Shown: positions 1 to 10,661 of the stretch, one piece after another
How the letters are laid out: each line of letters starts with the position of its first letter
Numbering within the stretch: the stretch's first letter is position 1
NCBI GenBank assembly: GCA_947561715.1
Contig: OX387198.1
Coordinates: 744,001 to 808,000, forward strand
DNA length: 64,000 nt
DNA from: Ascidia mentula
Lineage: Eukaryota; Chordata; Ascidiacea; Phlebobranchia; Ascidiidae
Reading direction: 5' to 3'
Notes under the pieces: model-generated
Told to the model about the DNA's origin: nothing
Seen by the model: only the letters and a program-made list of their open reading frames with translations
The model's database searches: none
Made by a program: the position numbers and the translations under genes

Positions 1-335
1 TCGCTCATCTTCTGTAGTTTTTTTTCCTCCATTGATCCAGGTTTGGGTTTGACCTTTAAAAAAGTGCGCGGCATGCAACCTTCCACGGCGTTAAAGAAGT
101 CATCATAATTCCCACAGTATTGATCATCATGAAAAATTTGTGGAGGCAAAACATTATCCTCTCTGCGACTTTCTGGCATTCTTTCCAACATCACTGCCCG
201 TGCTTCAGTGTTGACAGTAAGGTCAATTGCCTCAAATGAAATGTTTTCACAGTTTAAATAGTCAAGAATTTTGTTTTGCTTGTCCCGAATGAACTTGTTG
301 GCAAAGACACTTGTTATGTATACAATGATACCCAT
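1..335 (-). CDS. SH3BGRL: SH3BGRL-like thioredoxin-fold protein, first coding exon, cut by window edge
   Basis: The minus strand reads open from an ATG at 335-333 to the window edge (about 111 codons). It begins MGIIVYITSVFANKFIRDKQ and contains VLPPQIFHDDQYCGNYDDFF. Both segments align with vertebrate SH3BGRL, SH3BGRL2 and SH3BGR: the first strand, the KKQQ-type helix, and the PLPPQIF..YCGDYDSFF block around the cis-proline of the thioredoxin fold. The family has this fold but lacks the redox CxxC motif, which is also absent here, and is thought to act as a small cytosolic adaptor. The chosen ATG matches the family N terminus; the frame stays open upstream to a possible splice acceptor near 370. 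Downstream the frame runs into a Lys/Glu-rich tail, as in longer SH3BGR members, so the C terminus lies outside the window. Which paralogue it is cannot be decided. Confidence 0.85.
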   Translation of the reverse strand, partial: MGIIVYITSVFANKFIRDKQNKILDYLNCENISFEAIDLTVNTEARAVMLERMPESRREDNVLPPQIFHDDQYCGNYDDFFNAVEGCMPRTFLKVKPKPGSMEEKKLQKMS

Positions 336-2124
336 GGTTACAGAAAATACCTTGCCATGTGAAATTATCTGCAAATGAAAATATATACTTGTTTACAACT
401 ATGGTGAACCAAAAAAAGGTCTTTCAGATTACATTGCAATGACAAAACAATCATCAATACATCAGCTATTTGAATTGGTAATCTTATATTAAATAAAATT
501 CATCGTTCCTTCAAGAGCAAATCCGAAATTTAAAATCCCCAAAACTAAATTCAACTTGTACGATAACAAACACACAAACACACACGATTTTAACAACTGT
601 TGCCACCTCTATCCGGCGAGCTGTCAATCAAATCAGCTGTTAACTAACTGCTTTGAAACCGCCAAAAGAGGATCACGCCATACTTTGAAACACTCTACAG
701 CATGGATTTTGTATGAATAAATAATAACAATTTCAAATTTCATGCGTTTACAGGGAATTTGAAAAAGGCAAAAGTTTATGATAATTTGTAAAAAAATTAC
801 GTCAATAAATTCATATTCAAAATAAATGTTTTCAGAGGGGATAATTTTGATCCGGATGAAAACACATTTTCATTTTTTTTACTCTACGTTGAAACTTGGA
901 GAGGGCTTGAAGAGATTTGGTATAAGATCTGTCACTAACAAAATGGAACAGAAATTTATAAGACAGCGAAAATGGAAAATGTTTGATGAAACCACGCCCA
1001 TTTGTCACACATGGCTGTGATTGGATACTCTGACCACGCACAGTAAACGCATTTGAAAGTTTGTTTTCGTGGTTGCTTTTGCTTTGAGAAATATTCCACC
1101 ATAAGTTTCTGTTCTTAAACATGTACTCATGCTGATAAACGTCCGTATCTGAAGAACAAAAACATATGGAACGTGGCTTTTCTACTGAACAAAAAGTATT
1201 GTTTTCCATTAAAGGTTAAACCACGACGAAGGAATTTGAAACGATGCAATCAAGCGTGACAGGGTTCTGTTTTGCGCAAGTGACGGTTTGTGACAAAACA
1301 AAGATGCGTAAATCGTCATTTGTTTGTATTATTATTATTATTATGACGTTTGTATTACTGTTATTATGAATCATAAAGCATTGACAAACTGGTCAATGAA
1401 AAAGGGGATGGTCCTGCTTAAAACTATTCTGTAGCAGGGTTGCAATTGGCCGTTGTTACATATTTTATCTGGCAACCCTGAACTGTAGCAGGAACAATAG
1501 CTTTGGACATAGGTAACAATTCGTAAGCACTACTAAAGCGGAAAACGTTTCAATTGTTGTAGTTAGCCTTAGGAATAGTAACAATACATTGGCGGCAAAA
1601 GTCATGTCGTTGTGCTGTGTGCTTAACATGGCCGAACGCACATAAGTTAAACCTGCGTCATTCGCGTCGTAATAAAGGTCATTTTGTCTGGACCATTGCG
1701 GTTTAATGTTACACAGTGGCAGCCATTGTTACCTAGCAGATACTCACGTACCCTACGTGAATCAGCAGAAATTGTAGGTATTTCGAAAACTTGAAACGCT
1801 TGTGCACTTAAATTGTCGCCACGGTCGCAAGCGCGTGTTGCCGCTCAGTTCTAAGATCGAGTTGTAATTTATTTATGACGTAAAGCTTACAACAATGACC
1901 GCAGCAGTATTAAAGTGTCAGCAAAAAGGTGTACATTGCATGTGTCTGTGAAATTACACCAGCTTTGTAATTGGGTGCACGTTTATTTCTTGACAGTAAA
2001 GTATTGAAACTTAATGAAAGAGTAGCTTAAAGAGCCGCAGGCACAACAGATATCTGTACACTGTAGATTTACGATAGGTTATAAAGCTTGTTAATTAAAG
2101 TAGGTTCAACCTTGCTTCAATACA
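336..2124. other. Intergenic region between divergent SH3BGRL and TSTD1 genes
   Basis: No protein similarity was recognised on either strand. An open frame on the minus strand (832-1209) has no recognisable motif. A short ATT microsatellite lies at about 1327-1342. Because the two flanking genes diverge, both promoters are probably here, but no clear TATA box was found. Confidence 0.4.
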
Positions 2125-3391
2125 ATGTCACGTATGCCTCCACCCGAAAAACAACTTCAGTAAGTTTTTGTTAATTACGTTTTTTTCACAGGAAACGTAA
2201 CGTCATCACAGAGGAACTTATAACGCATCGCCATGTAGTTTTGCGTAGGAACGCGCCGATAAATTCATGTTATTTTAGGTCAACAAAAACTTAGGGAATG
2301 CCCCTCTTTCGATAATATTTTTTTACTGTTTTGACATTTAATTGACAACAATCATAGCTGCAATGGTAATGCCTGTCTACATATTATAAACAACACTGTA
2401 AAACCTTTATTAAAGCTTTGGTTGGAATTGTATCGTGACTTGCACAAATTGTTTCCAGCACCGAAAGCAGTCAAATAAAAGTCTACATACCTAATACCGT
2501 TTATCGTAACTTTAACTTTACGATCATCCTCCAGAGACGACCAGTATATTGGAGTGGACGAGCTGAAGCAACGAATTACGGAAGACAACGTTGTGCTCAT
2601 CGACGTGCGAGATGATTCGGAGATACAGAGTGCCGGAAAAATAGCGAGCCCGAGGTGGATAAATATTCCATACGATGAAATTGGTGAGAATTTATTTAAA
2701 CAACAAAATTATAATTCTCTACTTTGGTACTTACCCGTGTTAAAAGGCACGATGAAAGTAAAAGTTGAACAATGGGTATGGCGGTAATTTTTGTTTTCAT
2801 GTTATTAATACGGAAATTCGCCTATGTAGGACCATTCAGTTGAAAAGCGTAAAATCACTCACAAATAGTATTGCATTTGGTTAGAGTTTTAAGTTATAAG
2901 TTTACATTTTACTCAATTCTACAGCCGACGAATTCGCCAAATCAGCCGCTGATTTTAAGAATAAGTTCGGAGTTGACAAACCTTCACCTCCCGGTAATGA
3001 GGTTGTGATCCAGTGTAGAACTGGTCGGAAGGCTTCACATGCGTTCAGCACTCTAGTGGAATTGGGATACGTCCAGTGAGTTGCTCAAAACGAAAGTTGA
3101 AGAAAATATGTTTTCTTGCCACATTGTAGAGCGGTTATTGATTGTTTCAATACGTTAATATCGTTATACCTCACCTTATTAAAAAGATATAAACCTAACC
3201 TTATCAGCGTTTTCCAATAGATTACATTTGCACTGGGTTTCCACTGTTCATCATGTTTTAATGTGAGAAAAAAACATACTATCCCACATTTGTATCATTT
3301 TTACCGGGAAAGATATTTTATTTTCTCGAAATGTTTTCACAGAATGAAAAGCTTGAAAGGAGGTTTCAACAAATGGACGGAGGCAGCTTAA
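2125..3391 (+). CDS. TSTD1: Single-domain rhodanese, TSTD1-like (thiosulfate:glutathione sulfurtransferase)
   Basis: Four exons join cleanly: 2125-2159, 2535-2683, 2925-3075 and 3343-3391 (384 nt, 127 aa, TAA stop). The product has one rhodanese domain: VLIDVRDDSEIQSAGKI near residues 29-45, RWINIPYDEI, then the active-site loop QCRTGRKA with the catalytic cysteine, and a C-terminal helix GGFNKWTEA. Vertebrate TSTD1 is a similar small single-domain protein that moves a sulfane sulfur from thiosulfate to glutathione. The start codon is the first ATG and lies directly before a short N-terminal exon; a second ATG three codons later is an alternative. Introns are 375, 241 and 267 nt with GT-AG ends. 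The gene converges on SLC13 about 0.8 kb downstream. The family is clear; the exact orthology is inferred. Confidence 0.9.
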
Positions 3392-4217
3392 AAACCTCAC
3401 TAACTAACAAAACATATAAAGCACGAAGCCAATAATTCTTCCTCAACTGCCTCTTGCCACTTTGTAATTTGTATTTAATCTTTAATTTTAGTTACGGTTA
3501 CAAGTGTGGGTTTTCCTTGATGTAAAAACTAACTGCATTTTTTTAAATTTTAATTAGGAAACACTTGTTTGCATTTAACGTTAATATACAATGGAAATTT
3601 TATTATGTTAAACATTGTAACAGTTTTGGGCATGAGAAGCGGTTTTGTAACAATTATTAAGGTGTGTTGGTTGGATATATGCAAAAAACGAAATATTTTA
3701 ATATAAATTATCGTGGACAATGATACTGGACATTACACTTATGTTACTTTGCACAAATTATTGTGTGGTTTTCGTTAATACAGCAATTTTTATTGGGTTT
3801 TTTACTTTGAATATTGAACTACACAATCTTACAAGAGCAGTAACAGAAACAATGCGAGTTATTCATTTTCCTTTACAATGTGATTTAGAACCCAACAGTA
3901 TTTTGACATATCTGTTGGTTTTATTTTTGCGGAATCTAATTCTAATCAATCTGATGGTGATAGACCATTATCCAAATAATAATGAAAAATTTGCTGTCAT
4001 AAAAATGCTTTTTTCATATATGAACAAGCAATATGTCACAACTTCTAGGGGTCATTAAGTCAACAACAAATGCAATACTTTGATAAAAACGCTGAAATGA
4101 ATCGAATACTCGTTCGCACAAAGCTATCCTGACACGAGGTGGCGCAATATACACAACATCTACTGATTCTGATTGGTCGCGATCGGGTTGACGTCATTAA
4201 ATGTTAGTCTGGCGTCA
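3392..4217. other. Gap between convergent TSTD1 and SLC13 genes
   Basis: This AT-rich stretch should hold the 3' untranslated regions of both genes. A 112-codon plus-strand frame (3720-4058) looks hydrophobic by composition only and has no recognisable family. A short direct repeat of about 20 bases sits at 4192-4226, partly overlapping the SLC13 stop codon. Confidence 0.4.
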
Positions 4218-7200
4218 TTAAATGTTAGTCGTGTTCCCCACTTCGGCCCACGACGGGTATTCGTTCAACCCAAAGAAAACGACGCCGTAAGTATTTATGA
4301 AAAGTGTCACAATTCCTATCCCAAGAATATTGAGGAAAGCTCCGGCCTTCGCCTGCAAGAAGTAAACGTTTTGTTACGGATTGCGTTTCATTAGAGGAAA
4401 CTAAAGTGTAAATATTAATAAAAAAGTGTTTGTTTTTCGATAACGTATCTTTTTACATGAAGCAAACAATTCTGTTAACGCTACATCGGTATTAACAGTA
4501 TTCGCTCGCTGAATTTTTTTTTTTCTTAAATGCTGAAATTTTTTTTTTTTGACCACACCGGGATTTGAACCCAGGACATCCTGGGCACGAATCCCGATCA
4601 GGTTTTTTCTTGGTATGCTGAAATTGCTTTGTCAACATAAAAGAAGTGTATGTTATTAGCGACATCTGGCGGTGGCTGTTTCTCTAAATTATGAAATCGT
4701 AAACCACCAAGACTGTGTACCACAATCAAAGAAACGTGTATATCCAGGTTAAAACCAATCTACGTATGTAAGACAAATATATTTAAAAAGCATCGTCAGT
4801 GTGTGTTACTCAAATAGCCACCACGACCGTATAGAGCAGTGTTTCTTAACCTTTTTTGGATCACGAACCCCTAAAACATTCTTTGAAAAGCTATGGACCC
4901 CTTTGCAAGAAACACATTGCAAATGTCGAAAAATTTAAATTCGTGGACAGAGAAACCGTATGGAGAGAGGAAAATACGTGGATTTTCGGAATAATTGTAT
5001 TTCGTTTCATGGACCCCTTAATGCACCTTCTCGGACCCCTTGGGGGTTCATGGACCCCAGGTTAAGAACCCCTGGTATAGAGTCTGTATGTTTCAGCACA
5101 ACTTACCATATCAACTACTCTCAAATGACCGTAGGAGAATGCGATCGCGTTGGGAGGGGTAGCTACCGGGAGCATGAACGCCATGGATGTTGCGAGGATT
5201 GGAGGGATGAGGAGATACAGAGGATGGATGTGGATCGCTTGCGCCTGAGGATAGGTTCGTTAATGTTTTTGCTCTGATTGGGATTCGAACCGATACCCTT
5301 CGAATTATAATTTATCTTTTAAACCGGTTATCTGCGTGAGAGCGGCCATGATTCAATTTGTGTGAATTTTTTTCGTTTGAAAAACTGTAGCTTCAATTCT
5401 AAGATATTCATTAGGATGAAAAAAAAACAGCAAAACATTATGATTTATCCAGCATATTTTATCAGCTAACTTTGTAATATGTGGAAGCAAGGACATCGTG
5501 TCACCGTTGCAATGGTTCAAACGTAATGATTTTGTCACCCAAAAAATGCAAGAATGCTTTTTTCGCGTTCTACCACAATTTTTCTTTACAATGAAATCGA
5601 CACCAAATTACATCCACTCACCAGACGGGCAAGGATGGGAACGAACAAGGATGCTGTGGCGACGTTGCTCGTAACCTCAGTGAACAGACAAACTACAACC
5701 GTTATGATGAGGCAAACCAACCAATCGTCGATTCCTTCCAGAACACTCAGTTGGTCTCCGATCCACTGGGAAAGTCCCGATACCTGGTGACGTCATGTAA
5801 TTGAATTAAATTTACCTGTTTCTTGCAGAACAACAAACATTTTGATATGTTTAACAGTGAAACGAAAGTTTCCTAGACAGTTGTTATATATATAATAAGG
5901 TGGAAATCTTCAGGGCCAAATTGTAACAGAATGGGAAATGATTCCCAGAATCAATTCTCAAGCATATTCAACAGTAACAGAAAACCTTTATTTTGCAAAA
6001 TTCGTTTTTTTGTGCATAAATTCATCCCAACGTTTTTGTATTTGGTTATTTGGCAAAAGTACAAAAAATACCTTACTTTTTGTTCTTTGGCCTTCAGTCT
6101 TGACACGAATGTGATCATCACTGATTACAAAATGCCACAAGAATATTATTTTAGTATGGGGGCTCATTTATTTCCTTCTAAGACAATAAAACATTAGTTT
6201 CCCACAAACCGACTTACAGTTGCTCCTTCAGCCAATGCAAAACCTCCACCAAGAAGAAAAACCACTCCCCAAGGGAAAACCTTCTGCATCTTCGACCACT
6301 CAAGGATCGGGAGAACGGGTTTAGACTTTCCCTGGTTTCCTGGAATCGTTGGAAAATATTTAACTTGTTGCACTGTTTCTGTTTATTCTAAGAACACGTG
6401 CCAAATTTTGTTACGTTTGCTTGGCTCGTTGCAAGAAAACCGCCTCCAATTGATTAAAAAGTTTCGTGAAATCATAAACGCTTAATCGCTCGTATAACTG
6501 TGCGATGTTGATACATAAAAAAATTTAAAAACAATTCACAAATAAATCAGCATTACAGTTCCCTAAGATAACGAGGGTCCATCTTCAAGCAAAGATGACA
6601 CAACAAATATTCCCTCGCCAACCGCAAGAAGCGTTCTTCCCTAAACAAACAAACTAATGGAAACAAACCTGATTTAACAAGAAACATGGGTTTCTCTGTG
6701 GGAAGAAAGAAGAGGAGGGTTGCCATGAAGACTGCCACCGTCCCATCATCCACGTAACCCTCCGGAAAGATCACAGACCATCCTGGCATAAATCCTGGTT
6801 CCCGGAAGAACCACAAGAGGGCAGTAGTGACGAAGATGATCAAGACAGTTGTTTCTGCCCAGCTGTCAAAAGAAATAATAACGATAATACATAGTACCGC
6901 AAATTGGCGTTTATGTAGAATATTTCTGTTTGTGTATCTTTTGTGTCAAACAGAAACATGGTCTTGTTTGTATATTGATTAGGTTTATTGGCATCGCAGC
7001 CAAGTTGGATCAAAACTGGATGCGAGCTCCCGGTGAGGTTTGAACTCACAACCCTGGGGTAAATAGGCCCAATTTCGTGTAAAAAAGCAATTATTTTTGC
7101 ACCTTACCTTATGGCTCCAAGTGCTTCGTATTCTCTTTTAAGCAACATGTCGGCGTTTTTCTCCTGTTGAGTTTTTTCTTTGCCACTGAAACATTCGCAC

Positions 7201-10200
7201 ATTCCTCTAATGCTAAAATAGAAACAGGTTTTGTTATTTAAAAACTGTGGGTAAATTTTTTGTAAAATTTACGATGAAAAAATTTGCATGAAAGATGTTG
7301 TTTAAAATAGTTATATATAACGTAGTAATTTAAGCCACCCTTGCAGTGCTACATGAACTATACGGTGATAGTCATGACAAGGCAGTTAATGTTTTTTTGA
7401 CAAAAATATTTTAACGCATTTAAAATATTAAACCACTAGGTGTCGCCATCTTTAACAATATAGAAGTCGGTCAAGCGCTTAAACCTGACGCAAAACTGCG
7501 CGAAAAACTGCTTCCAAAGTCATAGGCAATTTCCTCTAAGAGTAATTTTAAACTTTCATATGAGAGCTGTTGTTCCGTTACCTGAATCCCAAGTATATTG
7601 AAGAGATCCAGAGGTAGGTACAGAAGAAAAAGAGCAGGCTGGATGGAAGACAATACGCAAACCACGTCGCAAAGGATATTTCGTCTGTAGCGTTCGGGAA
7701 GAGACTGAAGGATATGAACAGAAATTTGTAAATTCACTGGCTAAAATCCATAAAACTCGGCAAAGAGAGTGTGTGTTTATCATTACGTGGATATGTGGGA
7801 CTGTTTTCACGGTTTTGTGGTTGCTGACAATTTGAAATCAAATATACGAATTGACAGATTTTAACCTCGGTTACTGATTTTGCGAAACCAAACTGTTACG
7901 TATTTTTACGCAACATAACAATGTTTGAATAATGTTAAAATAATGTTAATTTTCCAACGTAAAAATAAATATTTTCGATCGAACCACGAGCTTACATGTC
8001 AAACTGTCCGGACAACACAAGGTTTGGTCCCGTCCCAGTTAGTGTAACAGTTCCTCCAATACTCGCTGCGTATGGAATGCACAAACTCAATCCCTTCTTC
8101 AAGTTCGTCGCCCATTCCTCGCGATCCTCTGCTGTGCCTCGTTCCTGTCGAGAATTTTAATGAGAATGATGCATTGTAAATATTTACTCTTGCAACAGGA
8201 AAGCCAAAGCTAATACGCTACTGATGTTGAAGCAGACTTTTCAAACACCACTGTGTTCATCATCAGTGCCAGGTAAGAATGGTTTACACGTCTGCTTCGG
8301 CCTTTGTAGAATATTAACTCTGGCTTCCCTAATTAAACTGGTTAACCCCCTATCTGCTCTTTCACCTATTTATGTACTGGGTAAATTTCTATCCCATGAC
8401 CATGAAGAAGTCACTTTATCGCCGGAGGGACAACCTTCTACTCTCAGGTTTCTACTTTTGCGAATCAAAACCAGTTATACATTGGGACCCCTACTGTTTT
8501 GTTTGAACTTGCGATTCCACGGCAGAGCGCGATTGTCCGTGAGTGAATCACCTCAAACGCGGGCGCCTGACTCGAAAACCTCTATGGTTTTATCAATGCC
8601 CATGCTACTTTAACTTTCGCGTTTATATGGTATATTTACGTTGTAGCGTTCAGCCTACCCAAAGTAAACATGATTTGCTTAAAAAACGAGAATTGTGGTT
8701 TGCATCGGTGCCCGTCCATGCTATTATATTTTGCATATTTATTGTTCGCATATACGCGTTCAAGTTCGTTTGTTCCCCCAAAAGGTTGATTAAAATTCAA
8801 TTTAGTTCCTAATGATTGAAACTGACCGTCGAATCCGATTCGCTTCGATGCTTTTCCACGTCTATGACGTCACCATCCAATGACCTTTCGTCGAAGGAGT
8901 TGTTGACGAAACTGGTGATAATTATTTCGCCCGACCCCGCATCAGAAACCTGGAAGTAGAAAAAAACGTGTGATATTTTGTTCGGATTTAATGGAAACGG
9001 GAAAGCTTGTTGGGCAATTATGTGGCAGAATGTGGCAGAAAATGGTAAAATGTGGCAAAACGCAGCCAAGATATCATAAGCGCACCAAGGATTCGAGAAA
9101 AAATGGTACGAAGCGTATGTGTGATAAAAATGCAGTAAAAAATACTTTATATTTTATAATACACATTAAAATATTACAATAGAAATTTTACTCGTTAAGA
9201 AAAACGGAAATATTTTTTTCGATCAGGGTTTTGAAAACGGTACTTAATCTCGACAAGAAATCTGCGTCATCATACTGGAGGAACACGGGTAAACAGTAGA
9301 ATTATCACTCACAGATCCGCAATCCTTCCCCTTATCTTCCTCCGAGCTCCTCTCAGCTTCCAACTCCTCTCCTCTTGGATTAACCAGCTCCCGGATAACA
9401 GCTTCCACTATAGGAAGCATCATAGCTGTGGTAGCGGTGTTGCTGATCCACATGGAGAGAAAGAAGGTTGTGGACATGAACCCGAACATAAGACTGTGGA
9501 TATATGAATAGTTGTTAAGACTTGACGTGATTATCTTCGAACGCAATTGGTGGGGAATGAAGGGAAACATCAACTTATTGATAATCTGCTTTTCATGAAC
9601 ATTAATCGACCAAGCAAAACAGGCGAAAAAATGAAATAAACCCTGATCAAAGATCAAAATTGTAGTTGACCCTAGATCAGCTAACCGGGGTTAACTCTTG
9701 GTGTTTCTAACAAGATTAAAAACCGCGAATTCTCGGACTACCATTACAAAAATAAAAACATCTTTAAAAGAGCTGTCTGAAAGATTGATTTAAAAGTTTT
9801 ACTCAGCTACCATTACATAGTTTTTTTTTTGCTAACACAGAAATCACGCACCATCTCGGTTTGGCGCCAACCAGTGTGAGAACACGCAGAGATATCCGTT
9901 TGTGAAGGTTGCACGTTTCCACGGCAACGGCGATCATCAAACCCCCGACGAAAAGCCAATTCGTGTCGGTAAGATACGTCCTGCTGACGTCACCAGCCGT
10001 CATAATGCCCATTGTTGGAAACAGAATAAGAGGGATGAGTGACGTAGCACCGAGGGGAATCACCTCGGTAATCCAGAACACCGCCATGATTGTGATGCAA
10101 TAACCGCATGCTGATTCCTGAGGTTGTAAATGAATATTTATCACCGGTGAAATTTGTCATCTGTTTGAACAATCTTTGTTTTGTAGATGTTTTTCGCAGC

Positions 10201-10661
10201 AATACATATAACGGCATGACAAAAAATAGACAAATTAGCATTAAGTTCTGTTCTGTTGCGCCATTATGCCAAATGTGCCTGTTTGTAAACACATAATGGA
10301 TTAATAATGGAACAGGAAAATTACTTTGAGCAGTTGGTATTCAGTTAAAGTAAAAAAGCCATCGCAAACCCCACATAGACTTCAGAAGCCTTTGTTGTCC
10401 ATAAGACTGTTTGGTGATTCTGATACTTTATCAAGAGTTCTACCCGTTGCTTTGTCATGCAGTAAATTGTACTTAAACAAGTTAAAGTCCGCATAGATTC
10501 ACATACTCGTGAAGAGTTAACGAAACAAATTAAACTGATTTACAAACTTCAGTCAAACTCACCGAACCTTTCACCACTAGAGGCAGTGGAAGCATCAGGA
10601 GTGGGGTCAGGATGAAGATGAGGGTGGACTTGTACCTCCACAAGCTCCATAATACTTCCAT
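4218..10661 (-). CDS. SLC13A2/3/5-like: SLC13 Na+-coupled di/tricarboxylate cotransporter
   Basis: Twelve exons on the minus strand: 10563-10661, 9852-10117, 9313-9493, 8827-8949, 7996-8144, 7582-7704, 7108-7212, 6669-6862, 6218-6339, 5622-5783, 5107-5244, 4218-4352. They join to 1797 nt (598 aa), the usual family length. N terminus [18 protein letters not shown] is a membrane segment. The two substrate/sodium-site signatures are present: [12 protein letters not shown] (SNT at residues 139-141) and [13 protein letters not shown] (about 489-501). [14 protein letters not shown] and the late [13 protein letters not shown] segment are also typical. Residues about 160-225 form a long acidic, Ser-rich cytosolic loop spread over two exons, as in other SLC13 proteins. 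It should import succinate or citrate with sodium across the plasma membrane. Which of A2, A3 or A5 it is closest to cannot be settled by eye. The last intron holds a MITE and a SINE. Confidence 0.95.
4541..4611 (-). repeat. tRNA-derived SINE fragment (family 1)
   Basis: Read on the minus strand, the segment contains GATCGGGATTCGTG and, near its end, a tRNA B-box-like GGGTTCAAATCCC. The same arrangement recurs at about 41476-41540 and 43986-44040 on the plus strand. It lies in the last SLC13 intron. Confidence 0.6.
4837..5074. mobile_element. hAT-type MITE, 238 bp, in the last SLC13 intron
   Basis: The element starts CAGTGTTTCTTAACCT and ends AGGTTAAGAACCCCTG, giving imperfect terminal inverted repeats of about 16 bp that open with CAG. 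It is flanked by a perfect 8-bp target duplication GTATAGAG (4829-4836 and 5075-5082). The 8-bp duplication and CAG-type termini are hallmarks of the hAT superfamily. There is no transposase, so it is non-autonomous. The interior repeats 'ggacccc' motifs near both ends. Open frames over it on the plus strand are chance. Confidence 0.9.
5276..5346 (-). repeat. tRNA-like fragment in an SLC13 intron
   Basis: On the minus strand this segment carries GGTTCGAATCCC, a good match to a tRNA B box, preceded by a degenerate tRNA-like body. It does not fold as a complete tRNA by eye, so a decayed SINE or tRNA relic is more likely than a functional gene. Confidence 0.35.
6998..7062 (-). repeat. tRNA-derived SINE fragment (family 2)
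   Basis: The minus strand shows GTGAGTTCAAACCTCACCGG, a perfect T-arm stem and loop (GTGAG/CTCAC). Related sequence recurs at about 18345-18385 and 18487-18562. The copy lies in an SLC13 intron. Confidence 0.55.

Noticed and set aside
4856-5277. Open frames on the plus strand
   Set aside because: They lie in the hAT MITE and antisense to an SLC13 exon.
8224-8812. Plus-strand frames of 129 and 89 codons
   Set aside because: They lie inside an SLC13 intron on the opposite strand and show no motif.
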